A stretch of 64,000 bases of DNA from Platanthera guangdongensis (lineage: Eukaryota > Streptophyta > Magnoliopsida > Asparagales > Orchidaceae): assembly GCA_039583875.1 (NCBI GenBank), contig CM077163.1, forward strand, positions 227,842,646 to 227,906,645, written 5' to 3'. Numbering within the stretch: position 1 is the first letter of the stretch; the number at the start of each line of letters is the position of its first letter. Below the pieces are notes generated by a model that was not told the origin of the DNA, made no database searches, and saw nothing but the letters and a program-made list of their open reading frames with translations. Both the position numbers and the translations under genes were made by a program. Of this stretch, positions 1 to 10,745 are shown piece by piece.

Positions 1-2015
1 CCGTTCGTACCGGCCTTTTTGCCCAGATAGATGCACTTCTTGGACTTAGCATCCAGTTTGGTTCTTTCAGAGTCCTGCACTAGGGTGTACACAGGACAAC
101 CAAATATGTGTATATCAGAATAATCGACCGGCTTGCCTAGCCAAACCTCCTGAGGCGATTTCAGATTTAGTGACATCGATGGGGATCGATTCACTAGATA
201 ACACGTCGTGTTAATAGCTTCGACCCAGAAGGACTTTGGTAGGTCGGCGAACAGACGCATGCATTGAGATCTTTCTAACAATGTCCTGTTCATCCTTTCT
301 GCGACGCCGTTCTGCTGAGGTGTACCGGGAATAGTAAGGTGGCGAGTGATGCCCTCCTGATCATAATAAGTCTGAAACTCGGCTGAGGTGTACTCGCCGC
401 CGTTGTCGGATCTGAGGTACTTTACCTTCTTCCCGGTCTGCTTCTCCACCTTAGTCTTCCATATTTTGAATTTCTCAAAGACTTCAGATTTGTTCTTCAG
501 AATATAAATCCAGACTTTCCTCGAGAAGTCATCAATGAAGGTCACGAAGTATTTAGCCCCTCCAAGCGAAGATTCTGGGGCAGGCCCCCAGACATATGAG
601 TGAATATACTCCAGTACCTGCTTGCTTCGCTTGCTCGACATCACGAACTTCACCTTGTGTTGCTTTCCGAGAACGCAAGTCTTGCAGAATTCTAACTTGC
701 ACGTCTTGACCCCCTTTAGTAGGCCCTTCTTATGAAGCTCCAGCAGTCCTCTCTCACTCATATGGCGAAGCCTGGCATGCCACAGTAGGGATGAGTCCTC
801 ATCTAACGTTGCTGCAACTGCTGCATCACCGACAATTGTTGTGTCGATCAGTCTGTAGAGAGTACCAGAGCGCTCTCCTTTCATAACCACTAGAGCGCCT
901 CTCTTGACTTTCAGATATCCGCCTTCGCCGGTGTAGGAGCATCCTGTCGCCTCCAAAGTTCCCAGGGATATCAGACTCTTCCTTAGATCAGGCACATATC
1001 TAATGTCGGTGAGAGTCCTAATCGTCCCGTCGAACATCTTGATTATAACGCTCCCAATTCCTAGTGTTCTGCACTCCGAGTTGTTTCCCATCAATACCTG
1101 ACCGCCGTCGCATTCCTTGAATGTGGTGAACCACTCCTTGTGAGGACACATGTGATATGAGCATCCGGTGTCCAGGATCCATGCGTCAGTAGTGTCGAGA
1201 CTGGGTGAGACATGTAGGACGTCGGCATCGCTATCTGGATCTGAAGCCACTGCCGCCTGCTGTGGCTCTTTGTCTTTCCCCTTCAGCTTCCTCTTCGGGC
1301 AGTTGATCTTCCAGTGTCCCTCCTTCTTGCAATAGTGGCATTTGTTATCCTTGCTCCTGGATTTGGACCTAGAACGATTCTCCTTCTTGCCCCTATCCCT
1401 CGATCTACCTCGGGCTGGTTTGCTGCTCTTAACGAATAGACCCTCACCGGACTTTGACCCAGATTTGCTTCTCGCTTCATTTGAAAGCAAAGTTGTCATC
1501 ACTTCCTCCATCTTTAGGGTGTCTTTTCCGTAAAGGATAGTGGTGACAAGATGATCAAAAAACCTCGGCAGAGAGGACAACAGAAGAAGTGCTTGGTCTT
1601 CTTCTTCGACTTTTACGTCCATGCTGCGTAGTTGGGAAATCAGCTTATTGAACGCGTTCATGTGGTCAAGTAGCTGAGATCCCTCCATCATCCTCCAGGT
1701 GTAGAGCTATTTATTGGCGTACAGCTTATTAGTGAGGGATTTGGACATGTAGAGCTCTTCCAGCTTCTTCCACAAATCCTTAGTACTCTCTGCATCGATG
1801 ACGTTATACATAACGTCGTCAGCCATGCACAATTGAATTGTGCTTATCGCCTTCAGATCTAGCTCCTCCCATTCCTCGTCCGTCTTCCCGGACTTCTCCT
1901 TGCCAAGGAGAGCCTTGTGAAGACCCTGCTGGACGAGAACAGCTTTCGCTCGTTTTTGCCACAATCCAAAGTCAATCTTGTCGTCGTACTTCGGGACTTC
2001 AAATTTTGCTGCCAT
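1..2015 (-). pseudogene. Copia gag-protease-integrase polyprotein, nonsense-mutated, open at left edge
   Basis: The reading frame starts at the ATG at 2015 (MAAKFEVPKYDDKIDF) with a Copia Gag (UBN2-like) region. It meets one in-frame TAG at about 1704..1706, then continues in the same frame to the window edge. In order one sees Gag, a serine/arginine/lysine-rich stretch, an intact CCHC zinc knuckle (CHYCKKEGHWKINC, about 1340), a retropepsin motif (WILDTGCSYHMC, about 1180), the GAG-pre-integrase region (WHARLRHMSERG) and the integrase core. In the core, the second Asp (RSDNGGE) and the Glu (NGVAERMNR) are present. The first catalytic position reads HSYVWGP where the family has HSDVWGP. The TAG looks like a Gln codon changed by one C-to-T. 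The product would have formed a virus-like particle and integrated cDNA; this copy should not. Confidence 0.9.
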
Positions 2016-2048
2016 ACTTGCTCACCGGGGTCCGAAGGATCGAAAGCT

Positions 2049-2061
2049 CCCTCTGATACCA
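2049..2061 (-). other. Primer-binding site, tRNA-iMet type
   Basis: The minus strand reads TGGTATCAGAGGG two bases after the LTR end. This matches the 3' end of plant initiator methionine tRNA, the usual primer of plant Copia elements. It fixes the element's orientation and the inner LTR border. Confidence 0.9.
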
Positions 2062-2063
2062 AT

Positions 2064-3070
2064 TGTTATAAATTGGGACCGGATCCGCGACTACGGTGGT
2101 TCGCCGCAGATCTTGCAACGGAAGATGAGCTTGAGCAAATGTAGCAATAAAATTTAAATCCACATACAAAGCACCACAGACGACAAAGAATTTACGTGGT
2201 TCGGAGTTAGGGGACTCCTACATCCACGGGGAGAGCGCGCCGGTAAATCCACTATAATCACGAGAGGTACAGAAATATTACACCTCGACCGTATGGTCGT
2301 ACAAGAGAAAAAGAAAATGGAAAACTGTAAAACCAACTGTCGTCACTGCCTGCCTGATCGCCGGTCTCCGCCAATTTCTGTTGCCGCTACCCGGGAACCA
2401 CCTGTCGTCGACTGCCGGGATGAATCCCGACCAAGGTCGCTCCGCTTGGAGAGATCGCTGCGTCGCTGCAATGGTGGCCGAGACACTCGATCCTCCGATC
2501 GAGTCAGATGTCGCCGCTGTCTGGTCGTCTGCCGTCGCCGCCGCCTGAGGAGGAGAACTCTCCACCGTGCGCTGCTGTAGCCGCCGCCCGAGGAGGAGAA
2601 AACTTCACCGTTGCGCTGCTGTTGCCGCCGCTGTCGGAGAGAAGACCTCCCCTGTCACACCGCCGCCTGCTGCCGGACTTGCCGCCGCCGCCGCTCTCTA
2701 GCTATCCCTCACTGGTGGTGTCAGATGGGATTCTGATGGTATTCCTGTGTGTTGCCAAGCCATGGGATTGAGGCCCCTTATATATAGGCCGAATATTCCC
2801 CCCTAGATAAGGAAGGAGGAGCATTTAGAGGGGGGGGGGGCAACCATGGTACCGGGCTGTACATGGGAAGAGGATAGCGACCATTAATGGCTCTGCCAAA
2901 AAAAGTGAAGGTCAGCCAAGCCTTCCAATAATAAGCCTAAAAATCAGGATCCTCAAGATAATGTGTTTCCTAATAAATGATAAGCCTAGATTATGAATAA
3001 CCCTCCCCACGGATTAGTGACATGGCGCGATCATGGTCGTCCGAATGCAACGAGGTGTCATAATCTAACA
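2064..3070 (-). repeat. 5' LTR of the Copia element
   Basis: About 1,007 bp with TG...CA ends: on the minus strand it starts TGTTAGATTATGACACC and ends AATTTATAACA, with a 5-bp inverted terminus TGTTA/TAACA. The 3' boundary is fixed by the PBS two bases further on. The 5' boundary at 3070 is inferred from the terminal motif only, since the partner LTR is outside the window. The middle (2340..2700) is GC-rich. Open frames here are not convincing genes. Confidence 0.65.
2778..2786 (-). promoter_or_regulatory. TATA box of Copia LTR
   Basis: The minus strand reads TATATATAA inside the LTR, about 285 bp from the inferred LTR start. This is a suitable place for the U3 promoter that drives the element leftwards. 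The assignment rests on motif and position only. Confidence 0.45.
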
Positions 3071-3383
3071 AGAAGAAACGATAGATAAAGGCCATGATGA
3101 AAAGGTTGTTAGATAAAACCCTAAATAAACCCTCAGGTATACCTATAAGGAAATGCCACATCTCTCCTCTCTCTACTCTTTCTCCAATTATTTTGTCACC
3201 TTCTCTATTTATGTTGATTTGTGACAGTGGGTCTCATCTCTTCCATCCTATTTATTTAGTTTTTAACTGTAGATGGATGATTCCTGTTAAATATAATCAT
3301 ATCCGACGGTCAGAAAATTTTAAGCATTTTTATGGACACGTCATTAGCAGACCACCATATTTCTTTTTAATATAGTATATATA
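3071..3383. other. Unassigned intergenic sequence
   Basis: There is no convincing reading frame, terminal repeat or RNA gene here. The DNA is moderately AT-rich and ends in a short TA run before the Helitron-like end at 3384. Confidence 0.6.
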
Positions 3384-4263
<880 letters not shown>

Positions 4264-4410
4264 ACGAGCATCTTGTAGCCCGTGCTCGATACTCTCGGGC
4301 GGGTTTTGGCTGCATCCAGGCGGGCAACTTGCAGATGCCTTGACATGGGCTTCGCCCGTATTCGATGCGTCTGCAAGTTGCGCCAGCATCCAGACGGGTT
4401 ATGTCTGCAA
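4264..4410. repeat. GC-rich hairpin repeat, relative of the foldback MITE at 17416
   Basis: The first 40 bases (ACGAGCATCTTG..., then GTGCTCGAT..CTCTCGGGCGG) match the terminal repeat of the element at 17416..17673. The centre holds an inverted pair (GCAACTTGCAGATGC and GCGTCTGCAAGTTGC). The right terminal repeat is not recognisable, so this is a diverged or truncated copy. Confidence 0.5.
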
Positions 4411-4574
4411 CATATACATATGAGTACCAAAAATGATGGTAAAAATTATACATTAATATTACAATATTTATATTGTAAAAAAAATTATTATTTGAGGCAA
4501 AAATATTATTTTCGCTCTCTTTCTCTTTCTTTCCCTCCCTCTCTCTCTAGCTCTCTCTCCCTCACACTCTCCTC

Positions 4575-5092
4575 TAGGGCTAATATCGAGTCGAGTTCGA
4601 GCGATTTTGGCTCGGCTCGAAATCGAAATTTTTGACTCGAACTCGGCTCGAAACCGAAATTGATTTCGAGTCGAGTCGGTTCGACTCGAAATGAATCGAT
4701 TCCGAGTCGGCTCGAAATCGAATCAAGTCGGCTCGAAATTGAGTAATTTTTGTTTTATTTCTAGTTTGTTCAAAATTAAATTATACAACCTATAAATTTA
4801 GCAAATGAAACACTTAAAACATTCATTCTTTTTATTTAAGTTTAAATTTTGTTATTTTTAATTTTAAAATAAGAATATATAAATAAATACATAATTTTTT
4901 TAATTAATTCCAGTTGATTCGAATCATATTTCGAGCGATTCAGGGCTGGCTCAAAATCGACTCGAAATCAGATTCGAGTCAAATTGAATCGACTCAAATT
5001 TAGTTGAATCAATTTAAACCGATTCCGAATCAGCTCAATTTTCGAACGATTTTCGAGCGATTTTCGAGTTTCGAATAATATGCTCAGCCCTA
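4575..5092. mobile_element. hAT-like MITE (518 bp) rich in TCGAG/CGAAAT motifs
   Basis: The termini are TAGGGCT...AGCCCTA. The flanking octamers are CTCTCCTC and CTCTCATC, an 8-bp target duplication with one mismatch as expected for hAT. The ends consist of many short TCGAGTCGAG, CGAAATCGA and TTCGAGCGATTT motifs in inverted arrangement around an AT-rich middle. There is no transposase frame, so it is non-autonomous. The preceding 4515..4574 is a CT-rich simple repeat. Confidence 0.5.
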
Positions 5093-5106
5093 CTCTCATC
5101 TCCCTT

Positions 5107-5984
5107 TAATAATAATATATATCTTTATCTATTATAAAAAAATATCTGAATCAGATCACGATCGCTGAATATAAACCAAATATTTGATCGCAGCCGTCCG
5201 ATCACAATAGCGAATCAGGGTCGTTCATATTTTTCTTAGGTCTCCTAAACCTATATAGGGCGTCTCAAACCTACATATTTTTGTATGACACCCTCCTACA
5301 ACCCGCCAGCTCATTCCAAACTGCGGGCCAAAATTGAGCCCAAAATTTTGGTAAAGAAGCCCACCAGCAGGCCCGCAAGAGATTCAGGTACTCCAGAGTT
5401 TCAGGCCCACCATTACAACAATGCTTCCAAAAGGGAACAATAATATATATACCCGACAACAGAACCTGTGCAGGCGATGTGAGACTAAATCTCGTCTGGG
5501 ATTAATACAATCACATGCAGGATTAATTAGGCCTAAGTGCCGGATTAATAATAATATATATCTTTATCTATTATAAATAAATATCTGTATCAGATCACGA
5601 TCGTTGAATATAAATCAAATAATTGATCACAGCTGTCCGATGACAATAGTGAATCAAGGTCGTTCATATTTTTTCTTAGGTCTCCTAAACCTATATAGGG
5701 CATCTCAGACCTACATATTTTTGTAGGGCACCCCCCTACAACCCGCTAGCTCATTCCAAAATGCAAGCCAAAATTGAGCCCAAAATTTTGGTAAAGAAGC
5801 CCACCAGCAGGCCAGCATGAGATTCAGCCACTCCAGAGTTTCAGGCCCACCATTACAACAATGCTTTTAAAAGGGAACAATAATATATATACCCGAAACA
5901 GAACCTGCACAGGCGATGTGGGAATAAATCCCGTCTGGGATTAATACAATCACATGCAGGATTAATTAGGCCTAAGTGCCGGAT
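5107..5984. repeat. Tandem duplication (unit about 439 bp) of a Helitron-like 5' region
   Basis: Two copies start with TCTTTATCTATTATAAA at 5122 and 5561. Each is preceded by TTAATAATAATATATA, and they stay collinear through the GGCCTAAGTGCCGGATTAA segment. They differ by scattered substitutions. A third copy of the start lies at 14684. The first unit breaks off exactly where the second begins, so this looks like a tandem duplication or an insertion of a related copy. Confidence 0.8.
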
Positions 5985-6190
5985 TAAATCCCGCACTTAG
6001 GCGGGATTAAATCCCGCCTAAGTCTGGGATTAAATCCCGCCACTTAGGCGGGATTAAATCACGCCCAGTGCGGGATTTAATCCCGCACTTTGGCGGGATT
6101 TAATCTCGCCCAGGCGGGATTAATTCCCCCTACTAATCCCGCTGAAGTGCGGGATTTAATCCCAGAGGCCTACTTAGGAGGAATTTAATC
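5966..6190. repeat. Array of GCGGGATTAAATCCCGC hairpins
   Basis: Several near-perfect palindromes of the form GGCGGGATTAAATCCCGCC are joined by short CTTAGG/CTAAG linkers. The same motif forms a block at 15076..15235 and appears at 20629..20700. Confidence 0.85.
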
Positions 6191-6460
6191 CCAGGCCCGC
6201 CAGGGGCTGGCACCGCTGGCCGGGTGGCCGCACCACCCGCTGGGAGGCGGGAGGGGCCCACTCGATGCGACCGAAGGACTCTGGCGGCGGGCGCAGCCCA
6301 CCTGGAGCCGGTCGTAGCATGTCGTTCGCGCGCCCGCAGCTCGCCGGGCGGCGGGCTTCCGTCGGGGGAGGGCGCAGCCCGCCGGGAGGCGGGCTTCCGA
6401 CGGGAGGCGGGCTTCCGCCGGGCGCGGGCGCAACCCGCCGGGGCCGGGCGCCGCCCGCCG
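6191..6460. repeat. GC-rich hairpin tail of element A1
   Basis: This is a very GC-rich tract with repeated GGCGGGCTTCC and GGCGCAGCCCGCC motifs and many short inverted repeats. It ends at the target-site duplication CGCCG (6456..6460) of the LTR insertion. Long open frames in several phases come from base composition. Confidence 0.55.
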
Positions 6461-6878
6461 TGTTGATGCGCGAAAACGTCGCGGGGCACCAGCCAGCTAA
6501 CACGGAGGGGGTGTTCGATCTCACAAGCTAGGAGAGGAGGAGAGGAGGGAAGGAAGGAAGCCTCTGAGTGCTCGAGAGTGGAGCAAACGGCTTGTCAAAG
6601 AGGGTTGCGGGGATAGAGGAGAGAAGCTTGATCAACAGAGCGGGTTGATCAAGAGAGGAGAAGGAGGTTGACCAGGAGCTGTCGAGCAGACGGCTAATGT
6701 GACGGTTGTGCTTGCAGGTTGGTTACCGAGAAGAGCTGAGTTGAGCAGAGGAGCAAGGCTTGCTGAGCAGAGGAGCAAGGCTTGCTGAGCAGAGGGAAGA
6801 AGAAGGGGGCCGCTAGCAGCGGCAACAACACACTTCGCCCGTCGCGGCCTAAATGCCACTCCTGCGACGGGCTTTCCT

Positions 6879-6884
6879 TTTATT
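6879..6884 (-). terminator. Polyadenylation signal AATAAA in 3' LTR
   Basis: The minus strand reads AATAAA about 360 bp downstream of the LTR TATA box. This is a suitable place for the R region, where the element's transcript would end. Confidence 0.5.
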
Positions 6885-7239
6885 AATAGCTAGAGATTAC
6901 AAGCTTACAAGTACACCTTTACAACAAAATCACTTAAAGGGTACAAGGAGAAGCTGGCGGATAAGAGAGAAGAAAGTGCCAGAAAGCAGAGAAGAAGCTG
7001 CCAGAGACTAAGTAAAATGGTCTGCTGGCAAGCTGGAGGACTGGGAAACTGAGTCTGCAGAGGGCTGCTGGCAAGCTGCTGAAGAGCTGCTGGAGAGCTG
7101 CGCGGACAGGAAACTGAGTCCGCAGAGCTTGCTGGAGGAGGTGATGACGGACTGCGCGGACTGGAAAACGGAGTCCGCAGGGCTTGCTGGCAGGACTTGC
7201 AGGATCCTCCAACCGTGTCGAATGAGAGGCACCATGGGC

Positions 7240-7247
7240 TATTTATA
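7240..7247 (-). promoter_or_regulatory. TATA box in 3' LTR
   Basis: The minus strand reads CCTATAAATAGCCC, a strong plant TATA box. It is duplicated in the other LTR at 13215..13222. Confidence 0.7.
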
Positions 7248-7385
7248 GGCCCAGGGAAGTTCTTCTAGAAGCGGGGCCCAGTGACATCAGCATGACGACC
7301 TGCGCGGACTCCGCGGACAGAGATTTTGCGTCCGCCACTGTCGAGCGATGAAGCAATCGGAAGGACCCACCTGCAGAGAATTGGA

Positions 7386-8390
7386 GGTCGCCCCCTAGCG
7401 GGCGACCTGGGCGGACTCCGGGAGGAGTCCGCCCGGCAGGCCGGAGGCCGCCCCCTAGCGGGCGGCCTGGGCGGACTCCAGGGTGGAGTCCGCCCGGCAG
7501 GTCGGAGGCCGCCCCCTAGCGGGCGGCCTGGGCGGACTCCAGGGTGGAGTCCGCCCGGCAGGCCGGAGGCCGCCCCCTAGCGGGCGGCCTGGGCGGACTC
7601 CAGGGTGGAGTCCGCTCGGCAGGGCGCCGGGGCCGCCCCCTAGCGGGCGGCCTGGGCGGACTCCAGGGGGAGTCCGCCCGGCAGGGTGCCGGGGCCGCCC
7701 CCTAGCGGGCGGCCTGGGCGGACTCCAGGGGGAGTCCGCCCGGCAGGGCTCGGCCGCCCCTAGCGGGCGGCCGGGGCGGACTCCAGGGGGAGTCCGCCCG
7801 GCAGGGTGCCGGGGCCGCCCCCTAGCAGGCGGCCTGGGCGGACTCCAGGGGGAGTCCGCCCGGCAGGGCTCGGCCGCCCCCTAGCGGGCGGCCGGGGCGG
7901 ACTCCAGGGGGAGTCCGCCCGGCAGGGTGCCGGGGCCGCCCCCTAGTGGGCGGCCTGGGCGGACTCCAGGGGGAGTCCGCCCGGCAGGGCTCGGCCGCCC
8001 CCTAACGGGCGGCCGGGGCGGACTCCAGGGGGAGTCCGCCCGGCAGGGTGCCGGGGCCGCCCCCTAGCGGGCGGCCTGGGCGGACTCCAGGGGGAGTCCG
8101 CCCGGCAGGGTGCCGGGGCCGCCCCCTAGCGGGCGGCCTGGGCGGACTCCAGGGGGAGTCCGCCCGGCAGGGTGCCGGGGCCGCCCCCTAGCGGGCGGCC
8201 TGGGCGGACTCCAGGGGGAGTCCGCCCGGCAGACGGGCAGAGGCCGCCCCCTAGCGGGCGGCCTGGGCGGACTCCAGGGGGAGTCCGCCCGGCTGGCCTG
8301 GCCGCCCCCTTGCGGGCGGCCTGGGCGGACTCCAGGGGGAGTCCGCCCGGCAGGCGGGCAGAGGCCGCCCCGGGTGGGCGGCCTCGGCGG
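7386..8390. repeat. Palindromic minisatellite in LTR, 16 units of about 59-62 bp
   Basis: Each unit holds two head-to-head palindromes, GCCGCCCCCTAGCGGGCGGC and GCGGACTCCAGGGGAGTCCG-like, joined by a CCCGGCAGG(GT)GCCGG spacer. Each unit could fold into two stable hairpins. There are sixteen occurrences of the GGCGGACTCC half. Proline/glycine/arginine-rich open frames on both strands are shadows of the repeat. Confidence 0.95.
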
Positions 8391-8755
8391 ACGGCGGCAG
8401 GAGGCCGCCGCCCCTCGGGCAGCAGGGAGGTCGCCCCTGGTGGGCGGCCTCGGTGGACGGTGACTGGAGTCCACCGCCCCTTGGGCGAAAATGGGAGGCC
8501 GCTCCTGGCAATGCTGTTGGCGGACTCCTGCAAGGAAAAGTACTGCATGATTAGCGGACCCAACCGCATGTCCCGCGAGGGTGAGCCATGGGAATAGCCC
8601 GCCGTCCCGTAGGGCATGCGATTGCTAGGAGACCTAGGCGGATGGGGAAAACTGTCCGCCTACGCTGGGACCCATCGCGATCAAAAGGGAGAATCTAAGG
8701 GTCACGATGAGCCAGTTGGCCACTTTGGGAAGGATCGCCGATTTCTGGGTTAACA

Positions 8756-10745
8756 CAATCCCCGCACTTTTTCAAGTTCCGAAAAGAACTTCGAAAAAGT
8801 TGGAGACCCACGAAAATCGTGATCCACCCCAACGGGAGAAGAGGAGCAAGGAGAGACAGAACCTGAAGACTCTCCTTAGAAGCTTGGTGCTTGTCTATTT
8901 TCCTGCAAAAGGAAAGTTAGGGCAAGCATGTAGGGGTGGTACATCGAGTGTGTACCTGAATTTGCTTTTGCAAAACGAAGAAGGCGTGTCTTCTGTAAAT
9001 GTTCTGCAAAACAAAAGTGAGGAAAGCAAAAGGACATAACAACCCGCAAGTACCTGTGAAGAAACTTGCAAGGGCTTGCTGATCTCTGCAAAAAGAGAGT
9101 TAGGAGCAGGTATCGTATAAAAATAAGCTGCAAGTACCTGGATGAGGCTTGCAGGTGTTTGCTATCTCTGCGAGAAGAGGAGTTAGGAGCAAATAAGATA
9201 TGAAGATAACTTGCAAGTACCTGTGAAGAGAAGGCTTGCAAGTGTTGACTGTTGACTGTTAACTGTCGACAAGATAAGACCGATACGACCAATTAGCAAA
9301 AAGAATGCCTGATGGATACTATCATGAAGCCCAGATCCATAAATTGTGTTAACTGCTGACAGATATGACTGGATTGCGATAGCATGGCTGGTAGCGCTTG
9401 AGCAAACAATATATAGAAGATAAGAGCAATAGAACTTATAAAGATAGAGTGCGAGTCATCATCCGATAGAGCTTTGAATAAGCAATTCATATAGGATGAG
9501 CACGAGCAAAGTGATTGCTGAAAATCCTTTTGGTAGGTCGGATTAACCTGTTCACCTGTGAAAGAAGGCAAGAGAGAAAAAGGAGGGCTGCACCCGAAAT
9601 GACTAAAGTGGGTTGAATGCTGCCACAGGTGTTCCCCGTGGGCCTTATGCATCACTTGCCCGGAAAATCATCCCGAGTATAGTCCTACTCAAAGCGGGCT
9701 GGCCGCGCATCCTCAAGGAGGGGGGAAAAGGAAAAAAGAGGTCCATGTTCGGAATGACTATAGAGGGTTGAATGCTGCCACAGGTGTTCCCCGTGGGCCT
9801 TATGCATCACTGGCCTGAGAAAGTCATTCCGAGTATGGTCCTGCTCGAAGCGGGAAAGGAAAAAGAGGTCCATGTTCGGAATGACTAAAGAAGGTTGAAT
9901 GCTGCCACAGGTGTTCCCCGTGGGCCTTATGCATCACTGGCCTGAGAAAGTCATTCCGAGTATGGTCCTGCTCAAAGCGGGCTGGCCGCGCATCCTCAAG
10001 GAGGGCACAAAGCAAGGGAAGGTCCTGAGAAGGACCGCTGGAAGCAAGGAAGATCCTGAGAAGGATCGCTAGAAACTCTGCTCTCTTGCCCTGGGCACAA
10101 GCATCACTGATCAAGGAGACAGGTTGCGCCAAGAGGCCTATATTGTCTGTGTATTGATCAGTGAAGTTGTGAGAACCCGAGAGGCATGGATCGAGGATAC
10201 CAGAGAGTTATTCGGCCACCACAGTTGAAGGCTGATCTAAGAGACAAGGCTACGCTTGATTGCCATTGCTTGTCCAGCGAAGATCATCCTAACCGTAGTG
10301 TTTCCTATAAGACGCACAGCAGAGCTAACACATGGGGCTCCCCTAGCACACACTCTGTGTCAGATGCTGGCTAGGATCCTAAGCCTGAAGCCCATAATCG
10401 TAGATGAACTGCTCCCACTACACACATGGGTATACTCCCGCCATATGTGGTCGAAGCGGTAGTGCGAGAACAAACTACGGAGGGAACGTTTCAGACTCGG
10501 CGAAATCTCATTGGCGTATTGATCCAGAGAGAGAGAGAGAGAGAGACAACAAAAAGGGAACTGTGTCAGTACAGGATCTCTGAATAAAAGCTTTGCAAAA
10601 AAGCAAGAATAAAACACTGAGAAGTGTTGTAAAGAATGTTTGAAAAAGGGAGAGAGTAAGGGTTGAGATAACCCCTGAAGGTTGCAAGGAGCTCCGGAGG
10701 ACTGTGAAGTGCATCGCTTTGGAGGACTGTGAAGTCCTTGCTAGT
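8756..10745 (-). other. Non-coding internal region of Gag-only element 1
   Basis: The region between the gag stop and the 3' LTR has no intact pol domain. It contains irregular repeats of TTGCAAGTACCTG (8880..9250). It also has three copies of a block beginning TTGAATGCTGCCACAGG at 9613, 9768 and 9894, each with a GGCCTTATGCATCAC core. A (GA)n run lies near 10525..10547. Next to the 3' LTR the minus strand is GTGCGGGGATTG, a weak polypurine tract. Minus-strand frames of 100-140 codons here change phase with the repeats and are not convincing. Confidence 0.7.
9582..10010. repeat. Three-copy internal repeat (126-155 bp spacing)
   Basis: The block with TGCCACAGGTGTTCCCCGTG, CATCAC and AAGCGGG(CTGGCCGCGCATCC) occurs three times, starting near 9613, 9768 and 9894. 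The copies are slightly different and the middle one is shorter at its end. Confidence 0.8.

Larger units (their letters stand above)
1..3070 (-). mobile_element. Ty1-Copia LTR retrotransposon, partial (5' LTR, PBS, gag, PR, INT)
   Basis: Read on the minus strand, the element runs from its 5' LTR (3070 down to 2064) through a tRNA-iMet type primer-binding site, then gag, protease and integrase. It leaves the window inside the integrase C-terminal part. The order PR-INT before RT is typical of Copia, and the integrase core style (FIDDFSR, RSDNGGE, NGVAERMNR) agrees. RT, RNase H and the 3' LTR must lie left of position 1. The coding region carries at least one stop and a catalytic change, so this copy is probably not autonomous. 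No target-site duplication can be tested because only one end is present. Confidence 0.9.
6461..8755 (-). repeat. 3' LTR of Gag-only element 1 (2,295 bp)
   Basis: It begins TGTTGATGCGCG and ends CTGGGTTAACA on the plus strand (TG...CA). It is 185 bp longer than its partner. The whole difference lies in the palindromic array (16 against 13 units). A minus-strand AATAAA lies at 6879..6884 and a minus-strand TATA box at 7240..7247. Confidence 0.95.

Noticed and set aside
2278..2771. Arg/Pro-rich frames in the left LTR
   Set aside because: They arise from GCCGCC-rich LTR sequence, overlap on both strands, and have no domain.
7326..8617. Long Gly/Pro/Arg-rich open frames on both strands
   Set aside because: They are shadows of the 61-bp palindromic array in the LTR and change with unit phase. 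There are no codon features or domains.
8876..10132. Minus-strand frames of 100-138 codons in the Gag-only element
   Set aside because: They follow the internal repeats, differ between repeat copies and contain no pol motif.
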